From Eubacteriales bacterium (GTDB lineage Bacteria > Bacillota > Clostridia > Christensenellales > SZUA-584), in contig JAQTSP010000004.1 in assembly GCA_028711205.1 (NCBI GenBank), forward strand, positions 1-26,482: 26,482 bases of DNA. Direction: 5' to 3'. Shown one piece after another: positions 1 to 8,047 of this stretch. How positions within the stretch are numbered: the first letter of the stretch is position 1; each line of letters begins with the position of its first letter. The position numbers and the translations under genes were made by a program. Under the pieces are notes generated by a model, which saw only the letters and a program-made list of their open reading frames with translations, was not told where the DNA came from and searched no databases.

Positions 1-783
1 CGGCATCGGCGCCGCGACATAAAAAGGAACGCCGAAATACCCGGCCAGCACGGACAGCCCGAATGTGCCGATCTTGTTGGCCGCGTCGCCGTTTGCCGCG
101 ACCCTGTCACAGCCGGTGATAACCGCATCCACCCTGCCCTCTTTCAGTATATTCGCCGCGTTATTGTCACAGATCACGGTCACGTCGATGCCCGCCTGGC
201 TTAGCTCAAACGCTGTCAGCTTTGCGCCCTGAAACCTTGGGCGTGTCTCGCAGGCATATACAGAAAAGCGCCGGCCCTGCTCAAGCCCCAAATAAACCGG
301 TGACAGCGCGGTGCCGTATTTCGCCGTCGCGAGCGCGCCCGCGTTGCAGTAGGTCATAATGCAGCCATTTTCGGGCAGAAGCGACAGCAGATTCTCACCG
401 ATCCGGCGGTTGATCGCCTCGTCTTCCTGCCTGATCGCGTCCGCTTCGTGCTCCATATTTTCTATCATGTCGCCCGGCATACCTGCCGCGCCCAGCATTC
501 TTTTGACCGCCCACGAGAGATTGGCGGCCGTCGGCCTTGCCAAACAGATATACTCTCCGATAGCACCCAGCTTTTCCAAATCGTCACAGCCGCGCGCCGC
601 GATGCACATGCCGTACGCCGCGCTGATACCGATTGCCGGCGCGCCTCTTACCGTCATGTCTTTAATTGCCCGGTATACCTGCTCCGGCGTACTGATATCA
701 ATATATACCACTTCGTCTGGCAGCTTTGTCTGATCCAGCAGCGTCAAAACACCGTTATCATAGTGTAATGTCTCAAGCCCCAT
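1..783 (-). CDS. mtnA: S-methyl-5-thioribose-1-phosphate isomerase, partial (C-terminus beyond window edge)
   Basis: This enzyme isomerises methylthioribose-1-phosphate to methylthioribulose-1-phosphate in cytosolic methionine salvage. Reading from an ATG at 783, 261 codons are present and the frame is still open at base 1; family members run to about 340-350 residues, so roughly the last quarter is missing. Family signatures visible in order are VRGAPAIGI near residue 45, RPTAANLSWAV near residue 90, the catalytic-cysteine motif YCNAGALATA near residue 145, and GCDRVAANGD, which carries the catalytic aspartate, near residue 225. The start is preceded by AAGGAGTG. The gene begins 22 bp after the stop of the upstream aldo/keto reductase on the same strand, so the two are probably co-transcribed. 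The related eIF2B-type and ribose-1,5-bisphosphate isomerases are less likely given the CNAGALAT and AANGD motifs. Confidence 0.95.
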   Translation of the reverse strand, partial: MGLETLHYDNGVLTLLDQTKLPDEVVYIDISTPEQVYRAIKDMTVRGAPAIGISAAYGMCIAARGCDDLEKLGAIGEYICLARPTAANLSWAVKRMLGAAGMPGDMIENMEHEADAIRQEDEAINRRIGENLLSLLPENGCIMTYCNAGALATAKYGTALSPVYLGLEQGRRFSVYACETRPRFQGAKLTAFELSQAGIDVTVICDNNAANILKEGRVDAVITGCDRVAANGDAANKIGTFGLSVLAGYFGVPFYVAAPMP

Positions 784-805
784 ACACACTCCTTGAACGC
801 TTTGT

Positions 806-1996
806 TTATAATATATTTTTATCCTCTTCCACCATCTTTTTTTGCCTTTTTAAAACTTCTTCTGTTTCCAGAACGTCTTTTGCTGCTTTAAGCTCTTCGA
901 TGATGTTGATCTTTTGCGGACATTTCGTTTCGCACAGGCCGCATTCGATGCATTTCGAGGCCTTCCCGTCCGGCGCGTCGGTCTTCATCGTGCGGAAAGC
1001 GTACGAATCCCTGGCTATCTCCGGGCTGAGCATGTAATAATTGTTATAGCATTCAAATATATCCGGTATCCGCACGCCCTGCGGGCACGGCAAACAGTAG
1101 CAGCAGCGCGTACAGGGTACCTTGATTCTTTTCTTATACTCTGCCCTGACCGCGCCGATAATGTTTTTATCGTCTTGCGTCAGACATCCGGGCGGCGACT
1201 GCGCGGCCGTTTTGATGTTTTCCTTGACCTGTTCAATCGTCGACATGCCACTCAGCACAACGATAAACGCTTCATGATCCCATACCCATTCCAGCGCCCA
1301 TTGCGCCGGCGTCTTTTTCTCTTTTGCTTTTTCAAATATATCCATGATATCTTGGCCAGGGTTCGCAAGAACACCTCCCCGAATCGGCTCCATAACAATC
1401 AGCGGTATGCCTTTTTGTTTTGCGTATCGAACGCCCTCGCTGCCGGCCTGAATATCCTCATCAAGGTAATTGTACTGTATCTGAGCGATATCCCAATCAT
1501 AATCATCCAGTATTTTTATAAATTCGCTTGTTGATGTATGCGCGGAAAACCCGATGTTTAAGATTGAACCTTTTGCCTTTTGCTTTTCGATAAACCTGAT
1601 CACGCCGTATTCCTTCATTTTCTGCCACTGCGCGAAATCCGTTAAGGCGTGCATCAGATAATAGTCAAAATAGTTTGTCCTTAGTTTTCTTTGCTGATCT
1701 GAGAAAATCTTCTCAATATCCTCATATTGATGCACGTTTAGCACGGGCAGCTTTGTCGCAATATATACGTCGTCTCTGACTTTCTCGAGTACCTCTCCCA
1801 AAAAAGGTTCACTTTGACCGTTATGGTAAAAATACGCGGTGTCAAAATAATTGACGCCGTTATCCAAGCAATAATCCACCATTTCCTTGCTTTTATCATA
1901 ATCGATCCGGCCGTCTTCATGTACCGGCAAACGCATAGCGCCAAACCCCAGCGCGGATATCTTCTTATCTGTCCTGCTATTGGTGCGGTAAAGCAT
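806..1996 (-). CDS. Aldo/keto reductase with C-terminal 4Fe-4S ferredoxin domain
   Basis: A 396-residue fusion of an NAD(P)-dependent aldo/keto reductase barrel to a ferredoxin-like tail. The N-terminal GFGAMRLP motif and the expected catalytic tetrad are visible: D52 and Y57 in YFDTAYFYHNG, K82 in IATKLP and H116 in YYLMH. The C-terminal quarter has a cysteine cluster, CTRCCYCLPCPQGV, and a second motif, CIECGLCETKCPQKI, of the kind that binds 4Fe-4S clusters. The open frame extends 12 codons further upstream, but AGGAGG lies exactly six bases before the ATG at 1996, so I chose that start. It is the first gene of a probable two-gene unit with mtnA. The family is common in anaerobic Firmicutes; the physiological substrate is unknown and cannot be read from the sequence. 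Confidence 0.93.
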   Translation of the reverse strand: MLYRTNSRTDKKISALGFGAMRLPVHEDGRIDYDKSKEMVDYCLDNGVNYFDTAYFYHNGQSEPFLGEVLEKVRDDVYIATKLPVLNVHQYEDIEKIFSDQQRKLRTNYFDYYLMHALTDFAQWQKMKEYGVIRFIEKQKAKGSILNIGFSAHTSTSEFIKILDDYDWDIAQIQYNYLDEDIQAGSEGVRYAKQKGIPLIVMEPIRGGVLANPGQDIMDIFEKAKEKKTPAQWALEWVWDHEAFIVVLSGMSTIEQVKENIKTAAQSPPGCLTQDDKNIIGAVRAEYKKRIKVPCTRCCYCLPCPQGVRIPDIFECYNNYYMLSPEIARDSYAFRTMKTDAPDGKASKCIECGLCETKCPQKINIIEELKAAKDVLETEEVLKRQKKMVEEDKNIL

Positions 1997-2079
1997 GTCC
2001 ATCCTCCTCAACTTTTCGCAATTATGGTACATTTTATCACATATAATGAGAAAAACATATTATGATGTTATAAAAATAT

Positions 2080-2119
2080 AAAAAATCCTTGTATAATTTG
2101 GCCGGGTGTAAAAAATCCT
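2080..2119. repeat. Pair of 10-bp direct repeats spaced 30 bp apart
   Basis: AAAAAATCCT occurs at 2080-2089 and again at 2110-2119 in the divergent gap between the aldo/keto reductase and the acyltransferase. A TATAAT-like hexamer sits between the copies at 2092-2097. The spacing is close to three helical turns, which would suit a dimeric regulator, but in such AT-rich DNA this could be chance. Confidence 0.3.
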
Positions 2120-2180
2120 ATCCGAATACAATGGCGGAACCAAAGTTCACATAAGTTTCACTATACATTTTGTCATTTAA

Positions 2181-2189
2181 TGATATAAT
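2181..2189 (+). promoter_or_regulatory. Probable extended -10 promoter for the acyltransferase-symporter unit
   Basis: TGATATAAT is a TGN-extended, perfect -10 hexamer (TATAAT at 2184-2189), about 43 bp upstream of the GTG start at 2232. No good -35 hexamer lies at the right distance, which extended -10 promoters tolerate. A second TATAAT at 2092-2097 is further upstream and also lacks a clear -35. Confidence 0.5.
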
Positions 2190-2231
2190 TATTTTAAACT
2201 GCTTATCAAAACAGCAAAAAGGGGTATTTTT

Positions 2232-3437
2232 GTGAATAAAAAAAAAGACAGAAGAATTGTATGGCTGGCAAAAAGGACAATACAATATATTCTGCTCGGT
2301 ATATATAAAACGACTTATGGTTTTTATATCAGAAAAAAATACAGGCTCAAACTGACGCCCGATTCCGACGTCAACAACAAAGGTCCGTATTTGTTGCTTG
2401 CAAACCACTGCAACAGTTTTGACGGGCTTTTTTTACAGTGCCTGTTGTCAAGGCCGATTCATTTCGTTATCACAGATACCGTATTTAAAAGCAGGGCGCT
2501 TGGCGGGTTGATGTCACTTGTCGGATATATCCCCAAAAAAAAATTCGTCAGCGACATCAGGGCGATACGGCAAATTATCAGGTCAACCAGAAACGGCGGT
2601 ATCGTGGGCATTTTCCCCGAAGGCAGAAGAAGCTGGGACGGCAAAACGGTGCACATCTCAAAGCCGACTTACAAGCTGATACAGATGCTTAAAATACCCG
2701 TCGTGACCGCAAAAATAAAAGGCTCCTATTTATCCGAGCCCAGATGGGCGAACACAAAAAGATACGGCCTGGTTGAGGTCGAGCTCAAAACTTTGCTTGA
2801 CGCCGAGAGCCTGCCTCGTATGAATCTTGCTGAAATCGAACAGAAAATCACCCAGGCGCTTGAGCACAACGAGTTCGATTGGCAGCAGAATAAAAAGATA
2901 CCGTTTAAAGGCAAAGCGCTCGCGGAAGGGTTTGAGCGTCTGCTTTTTACCTGCCCGGAATGCAACGCGATCGGCACGATGAAATCGGCAGACGACAAGG
3001 TCTGGTGCACCTCGTGCGGCTCGGAATATTGCCTTGACGCGTACGGTTATATACATTCCAAAAAAGGTTATCTTCCCACCGAAAATATCATTGACCTGAA
3101 CAGGTGGCAGCTTGAAAGGCTCAGGCTGTCGCGTTCGCAGTTAAAAAAGAACGAGGATGTTTTCCTGTCCGACGAAGACGCATGCCTTTCCAGCACAATG
3201 AGTTTAAAAGAGCCGTTTCGCGAGCTTGAACGGGGTAAACTGCTGCTGACTCTAAACGAGCTCATCATCGGCAGCATGCGGTTTAATCTTGCCGATCTAT
3301 ACGGCATTTCCGTCGTTTTTAAAAGCCATTTATCATTCAGGTGCAAATCATGCGACTACAAGATCGGGTTTGCCGATAAATGTGTCTCCGTATACAAATG
3401 GTATGAGGCGCTTCAATTTATTACAGATGCAATATAA
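2232..3437 (+). CDS. PlsC-like lysophospholipid acyltransferase with zinc-ribbon and C-terminal extension
   Basis: A 401-residue protein whose first 200 residues are a 1-acylglycerol-3-phosphate acyltransferase-type domain. It has the catalytic HX4D motif (H59 to D64, in ANHCNSFDG) and the glycerol-phosphate-binding FPEGRR motif at 128-133. Such enzymes acylate lysophosphatidic acid or related lysolipids at the membrane. The remainder is unusual: a four-cysteine zinc ribbon (C241, C244, C259, C262), a charged helical linker, then a beta-rich segment from about 330 to 401 with another CKSC pair at 371-374. That last part resembles a small PH-like fold by eye, which is inference. The start is GTG behind AAAAAGGGG. 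The gene precedes the symporter at 3452 by 14 bp. Substrate specificity is unknown. Confidence 0.85.
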   Translation: MNKKKDRRIVWLAKRTIQYILLGIYKTTYGFYIRKKYRLKLTPDSDVNNKGPYLLLANHCNSFDGLFLQCLLSRPIHFVITDTVFKSRALGGLMSLVGYIPKKKFVSDIRAIRQIIRSTRNGGIVGIFPEGRRSWDGKTVHISKPTYKLIQMLKIPVVTAKIKGSYLSEPRWANTKRYGLVEVELKTLLDAESLPRMNLAEIEQKITQALEHNEFDWQQNKKIPFKGKALAEGFERLLFTCPECNAIGTMKSADDKVWCTSCGSEYCLDAYGYIHSKKGYLPTENIIDLNRWQLERLRLSRSQLKKNEDVFLSDEDACLSSTMSLKEPFRELERGKLLLTLNELIIGSMRFNLADLYGISVVFKSHLSFRCKSCDYKIGFADKCVSVYKWYEALQFITDAI

Positions 3438-3451
3438 GGAGGTCAATCAAC

Positions 3452-4846
3452 ATGGTCCAATTAATAAGCTGGGATACGGTACTGCAGTTTGCTTTTTTAC
3501 TGACTTTGCTTGGCATATCGCTTATCATTAAATCAAATATCAAATTCTTTAAAAAGCATCTCGTCCCAACGGCTTTATTTGGCGGATTTATCGGGCTGAT
3601 ATTGGGCCCTGAGGTCTTAGGGTGGGTTCCCTTTGACAGTACCGTGCTGGAAAGCATGGTGTACCACTTTATGGCCATCGGGTTTATCGCACTCGCTTTA
3701 AAGAAGAGAAAGAAAAGAAGCTCCGAAAACATTACAAATACCGGCTTTGCAATCGTTAATACGTATATTTTTCAGGCGATCATCGGGCTTGGTATCACGC
3801 TTTTGCTGGCGGCCACGATCATGCCCGGTCTGTTCCCGGACCTTGGTTTATTGCTGCCTCTTTCTTTTGCCCAGGGCCCCGGAAATGCGTTTTCCACAGG
3901 CACGTCTTTTGAGGCGCTTATGCCGGCGACAAAGGCGCTTGCGGACGGCGGCAACATTGGCCTTTCCCTTGCGGCTTTCGGCTTTTTATGGGCCATCATC
4001 GGCGGTATCCCTTTCATGAACATCATGAGGCGAAAATATAAAAAGGAAAAAACCACCGCGGAAGAGATCACTTCGGATACCGAGCCCGATGTGCACGAGC
4101 ATACGGCAAAGGTGCCAAAAACCCTGTACCTTGATGACCTGACTGTTCAGGCGATACTGATCGGCGTCTGCTATCTTCTGACATACCTGCTTCTGACCGG
4201 CCTCGAGGCGCTCATCGGAAGCGGTTCGCTGACGACACTTTTTTGGGGTTTCCAATTCCTGTTCGGCACGCTCATCGCCATCGCCGCACGTAAAATAATG
4301 GACCTTCTGCAAAAGAAAAAGGTGATACGTACCGACTACGCGGACAACTATTTGCTGCAGCGCATTTCTTCCACTTCGTTTGATATCATGATCACCGCGG
4401 CGATATGCGCGATTTCTCTCACAGTACTTGGCGAATACATCGTTCCGATACTCATACTCTCCACCGTGGGCGGTTTGTTCACGATGGTCTACTCGGCGAA
4501 AATGGCAAAGTGGCTCTATAAAGAAGAAAAACTCGAGCACGCGGTGGCGCTTTACGGCATGTGGACGGGTACCGTCGTGACCGGTATGGCGCTGCTTAAG
4601 GAAGTCGATCCGTCCGGTAAAACGAGCGTGCCCGAAAGCCTTGTTCTGGGAAGCGGCTTTGCCGGCATTATCGGTATTCCGCTGATGATGGTAATCAGCA
4701 TACCGATAGCTGCGTGGGTGAACGACAAACCCTGGCTGTACATCGTGACCTTTGCCGTTTTTGCGCTCTATTCCGCCGCATGTATCACAGGCATTTTCAT
4801 CAACAAACGCATGCACGCCAAAAAAAGCGCCAGTATAATAAAATGA
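3452..4846 (+). CDS. ESS-family sodium:glutamate-type symporter
   Basis: A 464-residue polytopic membrane protein with about ten or more hydrophobic segments, similar in layout to GltS Na+/glutamate symporters. Visible family-like features are an N-terminal segment with GGFIGLILGPEVLG near residue 45, a glycine-rich re-entrant-type stretch LSFAQGPGNAFSTG near residue 135, and a second symmetric half ending near residue 455. A charged cytoplasmic loop around residues 190-225, rich in K, E and T, separates the halves. The start has a strong AAGGAGG nine bases upstream. It lies 14 bp after the acyltransferase and is followed by a hairpin terminator. Other members of the family carry different dicarboxylates or amino acids, so glutamate as substrate is only the default guess. 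Confidence 0.82.
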   Translation: MVQLISWDTVLQFAFLLTLLGISLIIKSNIKFFKKHLVPTALFGGFIGLILGPEVLGWVPFDSTVLESMVYHFMAIGFIALALKKRKKRSSENITNTGFAIVNTYIFQAIIGLGITLLLAATIMPGLFPDLGLLLPLSFAQGPGNAFSTGTSFEALMPATKALADGGNIGLSLAAFGFLWAIIGGIPFMNIMRRKYKKEKTTAEEITSDTEPDVHEHTAKVPKTLYLDDLTVQAILIGVCYLLTYLLLTGLEALIGSGSLTTLFWGFQFLFGTLIAIAARKIMDLLQKKKVIRTDYADNYLLQRISSTSFDIMITAAICAISLTVLGEYIVPILILSTVGGLFTMVYSAKMAKWLYKEEKLEHAVALYGMWTGTVVTGMALLKEVDPSGKTSVPESLVLGSGFAGIIGIPLMMVISIPIAAWVNDKPWLYIVTFAVFALYSAACITGIFINKRMHAKKSASIIK

Positions 4847-4852
4847 CAGGGT

Positions 4853-4878
4853 CGGCACATTTTATATGTGCCGTTTTT
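4853..4878 (+). terminator. Rho-independent terminator after the ESS symporter
   Basis: CGGCACAT (4853-4860), a five-base loop TTTAT, and the exact complement ATGTGCCG (4866-4873) are followed by five Ts. It starts seven bases after the symporter stop and only 26 bp before the next start codon. It would therefore reduce, rather than fully separate, expression of the downstream transporter unless a promoter is hidden nearby. Confidence 0.85.
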
Positions 4879-4904
4879 ACACTTTGTAGCAGAAAGGGCC
4901 TTGC

Positions 4905-6317
4905 ATGACGGCAGAAAGAAAGAACAAGATACCGTTTAGCGAAAAATTGGGGTACGGCATCGGCGCTTTATCGTACGGGATACCGTTTCAGTTGTTGTCG
5001 GGGTGTTTTGTGTTTTATTCGACCGCCGTGCTGCATATATCAGGCACCCTGGCGGGAACGATACTTTCTCTCAGCATTATTTGGGACGCCTTAACAGACC
5101 CTGTGATGGGTTATGTTTCGGACCACACGAACAAAAACATATTGTTTGGCAGGCGCCTTTTCTATGTGCTGATCGGCGCGATCGGCATCGCAGTGTCGAA
5201 CTATTTTCTATGGAGCATCGATGCGTCTCTGCCGAATGTTGAAAAGGCGGTGTTGCTGGGTGTTCTTTTATTGCTTGTCAAAACCTTTTCGACCGTGCTC
5301 ACAACGCCGTACCTCGCGCTTGGCGCAGAGCTTTCGAGCGATTATATCGAGCGCACGTCCGTACAATCTTTCAGGACCGCGTTCTTTTTTCTCGGGTTCA
5401 TGTTCCCCACCGTTGTCGGCATGGGTATCTTTTTTCGTTCGACGCCCGTTTATCAGAACGGCCAGCTGAACCCGGCCGCGTATTCCGGGCTTGGCATGAC
5501 GGCCTCGCTGATCATACTTGTATCCGCGGCAATATGCATTTTCCTGACATACAAAAAAGGCAGAATACCCACTGCGTCAAAAAAGCAAAAAAGCCCGTTT
5601 ATCAATCTGTTTCGCGAAACGGCGGACGCATTAAAATGCGGCGATTTCAGAAACGTCAGCCTCTCTTTATTGTTTATCAACATGGCGATGGGTATCGTCG
5701 GCGCCGTTGGCATGCATGTGTTTACGTATACGTTTGGGTTTTCAAGCGGCCAGATCGCCGTTGTGTTCGGCGCGCTTTTTGTCATGGCGCTTGCCGGCCA
5801 GCCCGTATGGGTCGCCGTCGTCAAGAAGTTTGAAAAGCGCGATATATTGAATGCTTGCCTGTATATCAATATCGCCATATCGTTGCTCTTTGTCCTGTGT
5901 GTGACGGTCAATTCATGGATCGCGGACCATTATCTTGCCGTACTGCCGCTTTCCATGCTCATCGGCATCTCGATGGGCGGAAGCATCGCACTGCCGTACG
6001 CGATGATATCCGACACGATCGACAAAGACGCGTATTTCACGGGTACCCGCAAAGAAGGCGTGTTTTACGGCTGCGCCACATTCATGTACAAGGTCTCACA
6101 GGCTCTGTCCGTGCTTTTTGTGGGTGCATTGCTTGATATCATCGGTTTTGATTCTGATCTTATGCAGACGCGCTCTGTCTATTTAAAGCTCGGTATGATA
6201 TTGCCCGTCGGTTTTCTTGTCTGTTTCACACTTGCGCTGTTCTTTGCCAAAAAATATACGCTTGACCGTGAGTCAGTCGCGAAATATCAGGAGAATATGT
6301 CAGACAAGGAAGAGTAG
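4905..6317 (+). CDS. GPH-family (MelB-like) MFS sugar:cation symporter
   Basis: A 470-residue transporter with about twelve hydrophobic helices. Its N-terminus, EKLGYGIGALSYG, and the segment SIIWDALTDPVMGYVSDHT followed by GRR match the glycoside-pentoside-hexuronide:cation symporter family. The TDP aspartate and the D of SDHT correspond to the cation-site and signature region of MelB-type carriers. A central charged loop near residues 215-245 joins the two six-helix bundles. The ATG at 4905 follows AGAAAGGG at good spacing. The last 18 bases overlap the tail of the converging Ppx/GppA gene. Substrate is probably a glycoside or sugar acid, but no catabolic gene lies next to it to say which. 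Confidence 0.88.
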   Translation: MTAERKNKIPFSEKLGYGIGALSYGIPFQLLSGCFVFYSTAVLHISGTLAGTILSLSIIWDALTDPVMGYVSDHTNKNILFGRRLFYVLIGAIGIAVSNYFLWSIDASLPNVEKAVLLGVLLLLVKTFSTVLTTPYLALGAELSSDYIERTSVQSFRTAFFFLGFMFPTVVGMGIFFRSTPVYQNGQLNPAAYSGLGMTASLIILVSAAICIFLTYKKGRIPTASKKQKSPFINLFRETADALKCGDFRNVSLSLLFINMAMGIVGAVGMHVFTYTFGFSSGQIAVVFGALFVMALAGQPVWVAVVKKFEKRDILNACLYINIAISLLFVLCVTVNSWIADHYLAVLPLSMLIGISMGGSIALPYAMISDTIDKDAYFTGTRKEGVFYGCATFMYKVSQALSVLFVGALLDIIGFDSDLMQTRSVYLKLGMILPVGFLVCFTLALFFAKKYTLDRESVAKYQENMSDKEE

Positions 6318-7202
6318 CCCGAGTTTTTGCGCAAGATACCCTTCCTGGTTGTCGCTGTCGCTGACGATAATTTTTTCTGCGCCCACCGCCCGCATAAATT
6401 CAAAGCAGATGATCGCGCCAAACACGATCACGTCCGCTCTGTTCTCCTCGAGGCCGGCGAGGCTTTCCCTTTGCGCTTTCGTCCTTGTTTTCAGCATATC
6501 GCATATCTCCCCGGCTCTTTCCATGCTGATCTCATGTCCCTGAATAAGCGCCGGTATGTATTCGGCCAGCCCGAGATCGATCGCGGCAAGCGCCGTCGCC
6601 GTGCCGCCGATACCCGTGAATACGGTATCGCCGGTGTCGGGCAGCACACCAAATGTACCACGGGCCAGTGCATGCGCCCGGGCAAACGCTTCCGGCTCCG
6701 CTTCGTCCGCGCCCGGGAACATCTGCAGGCATTTGACTGTCCCGATCTTAAAGCTTTGCCTGTACCGCACATCGTCAAGGCTGCCCGTCATAACCTCCGT
6801 GCTGCCACCGCCGATGTCGAACATGCCGCCCTGGCCGCTCACGCTTCCCGCAAACCCCAGCACCGCCTCCATATCGCCCGAAATAATGTCTGTTTCTATA
6901 CCGCACTCACTTTTAACATAATCCACAAAAGTTTGTTTGTTCTCCGCTTCGCGTACGGCACTTGTCGCAAAACAGTAAAATTGCTGCGCACCGTATTGGC
7001 GGCTGGTATCAAGAAACTCAAGCAGCGCGGTCTTCGCGCGCGCCATCGCGGCATCGGTGATGCGCCTTTGTTCGACCATGCCCTCGCCGACGCGTATCAT
7101 GCGCAGCGTTTTGAATATCGACCTGACGGCACCGTCAGTAACCTCTGCGATCATCAGCCTTGCCGAGTTTGTACCGATATCCACCACAGCATAATTTGCC
7201 AT
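6300..7202 (-). CDS. Ppx/GppA-family phosphatase (exopolyphosphatase-like)
   Basis: A 300-residue, single ASKHA-fold protein. The phosphate-1 loop AVVDIGTNSARL is at the N-terminus, ATSAVREAEN lies near residue 80, and the second loop DIGGGSTEV is near residue 130. Enzymes of this family hydrolyse polyphosphate or the pppGpp gamma-phosphate. The short length and absence of a C-terminal HD-like domain match the short Ppx forms found in Clostridia and Actinobacteria. The start has CGGAGG five bases upstream and an extended -10 promoter further up. The gene sits downstream of divIC, a common place for it in Clostridia, but a terminator separates them here. Polyphosphate versus pppGpp specificity cannot be decided from the sequence. 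Confidence 0.92.
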   Translation of the reverse strand: MANYAVVDIGTNSARLMIAEVTDGAVRSIFKTLRMIRVGEGMVEQRRITDAAMARAKTALLEFLDTSRQYGAQQFYCFATSAVREAENKQTFVDYVKSECGIETDIISGDMEAVLGFAGSVSGQGGMFDIGGGSTEVMTGSLDDVRYRQSFKIGTVKCLQMFPGADEAEPEAFARAHALARGTFGVLPDTGDTVFTGIGGTATALAAIDLGLAEYIPALIQGHEISMERAGEICDMLKTRTKAQRESLAGLEENRADVIVFGAIICFEFMRAVGAEKIIVSDSDNQEGYLAQKLGLLFLV

Positions 7203-7231
7203 ATGTGCCTCCGATGTGTTATTGCCAGTGT

Positions 7232-7240
7232 ATTATAGCA
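7232..7240 (-). promoter_or_regulatory. Extended -10 promoter of the Ppx/GppA gene
   Basis: On the minus strand TGCTATAAT is a TGN-extended consensus -10 (TATAAT at 7237-7232), about 30 bp before the ATG at 7202. No convincing -35 hexamer is at 17 bp. Its place just after the divIC terminator supports separate transcription of the phosphatase. Confidence 0.55.
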
Positions 7241-7281
7241 CAAACACACCCCAAAGGGGATGGGCGTTTTTCGGACTCCAT

Positions 7282-7303
7282 AAAAAAAGACGCACCGTGC
7301 GTC
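7282..7303 (-). terminator. Rho-independent terminator after divIC
   Basis: On the minus strand GACGCA (7303-7298), a CGG loop and TGCGTC (7294-7289) form a compact perfect hairpin followed by seven Ts. It lies 15 bp after the divIC stop and ends the yabP-yabQ-divIC transcript. Confidence 0.85.
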
Positions 7304-7317
7304 AGCTAAAATTTTAT

Positions 7318-7608
7318 TTATTCACCGGTCTCGAGTATGATCTCGCCCTCGTAGACAAGGCCGAATTTTTCTCTCGCGGTGTCTTCCACATAATTATCCG
7401 TGTTCATATATTCAGCTTTATACTCGAGCCGGCTCAGCTCTGTCTGCGCCTGCTCATACTCCGCCATCAGCGCTTCCTGCTCGCTCTTGAGCGTATTGAT
7501 ATTCGTTTGCTGTGTATAAATAGACAGGCCCGCATAAACGAGAAAAGCGGACAGCAACAAAAGTTTAAACCGGAACTTGACGTTCCTCTTGGCTTTTTTC
7601 TTTTTCAT
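7318..7608 (-). CDS. divIC: DivIC/FtsB-type septum formation initiator
   Basis: A 96-residue bitopic cell-division protein. It has a very basic cytoplasmic N-terminus (KKKKAKRNVKFRFK), one membrane helix at about residues 15-31, and a heptad-like, Q/E-rich coiled coil at about 33-70. It ends with a conserved tail containing DTAREKFGLVYEGE, which matches the DivIC/FtsB family signature ARExxGxVxxGE. DivIC works with FtsL and DivIB at the division septum. Its place right after yabP and yabQ reproduces the Bacillus and Clostridium order yabP-yabQ-divIC, which strengthens the assignment. The start is preceded by GAGGGATT. Confidence 0.93.
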   Translation of the reverse strand: MKKKKAKRNVKFRFKLLLLSAFLVYAGLSIYTQQTNINTLKSEQEALMAEYEQAQTELSRLEYKAEYMNTDNYVEDTAREKFGLVYEGEIILETGE

Positions 7609-7700
7609 AATCCCTCACAAAAGACACTTTGGATGATTTTCTCATCTCATTATATATACCCTAACTTAATTTATTCGACACAGCTTATCCGGTTTCCTTT

Positions 7701-8039
7701 TTATTTTTCCAATTTATTCTTGACTTTGGTGCGTTTTTTCTTTATTTTTTTGGCCAGGTAGGATATAAAAGGCGATAATCCGGCCATGTACAGCGCAAAT
7801 CCAAGCACGAACCCAACAAATGTATAGAGCCGCAGCTCTCCCTGGTTGGCCGTATACAACACAAACACGACGATAATCCCGAGCGTTATGATAAACAGCG
7901 TATCAAGCAGTGCGGTCAGCCATCTGCCGTTTCGGAAAGCTTTTCGGATACCCCGGTACACATCATACGCGACGCCGACAAGTATACCACCATAAAGCGT
8001 GATCATGAAAATGTATGCCTGCGAAGCCGTCGTTTCCAT
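7701..8039 (-). CDS. yabQ: Spore cortex biosynthesis protein YabQ
   Basis: A 112-residue membrane protein with about four hydrophobic segments and a very basic C-terminus (KKIKKKRTKVKNK). The N-terminal segment ITLYGGILVGVAYDVYRGIRK is characteristic of YabQ, which in Bacillus subtilis sits in the outer forespore membrane and is needed for cortex formation. It starts eight bases after the yabP stop, with AGGTGG as ribosome binding site, so the two are translated from one message. It is shorter than the Bacillus protein, as in many Clostridia. Confidence 0.93.
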   Translation of the reverse strand: METTASQAYIFMITLYGGILVGVAYDVYRGIRKAFRNGRWLTALLDTLFIITLGIIVVFVLYTANQGELRLYTFVGFVLGFALYMAGLSPFISYLAKKIKKKRTKVKNKLEK

Positions 8040-8047
8040 GACGCCAC

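Noticed and set aside
3986..4858. Long open frame antisense to the ESS symporter
   Set aside because: Composition is that of a shadow frame (rich in H, R and C), it has no ribosome site or family match, and the sense strand encodes a convincing transporter.
6327..7238. Long open frame antisense to the Ppx/GppA gene
   Set aside because: Shadow of a well-supported gene; no recognisable domains.
7249..7259. CCCC-AAA-GGGG hairpin between divIC and ppx as a second terminator
   Set aside because: No T tract directly after it on either strand, and the loop is minimal; the neighbouring GACGCA/TGCGTC hairpin explains termination.
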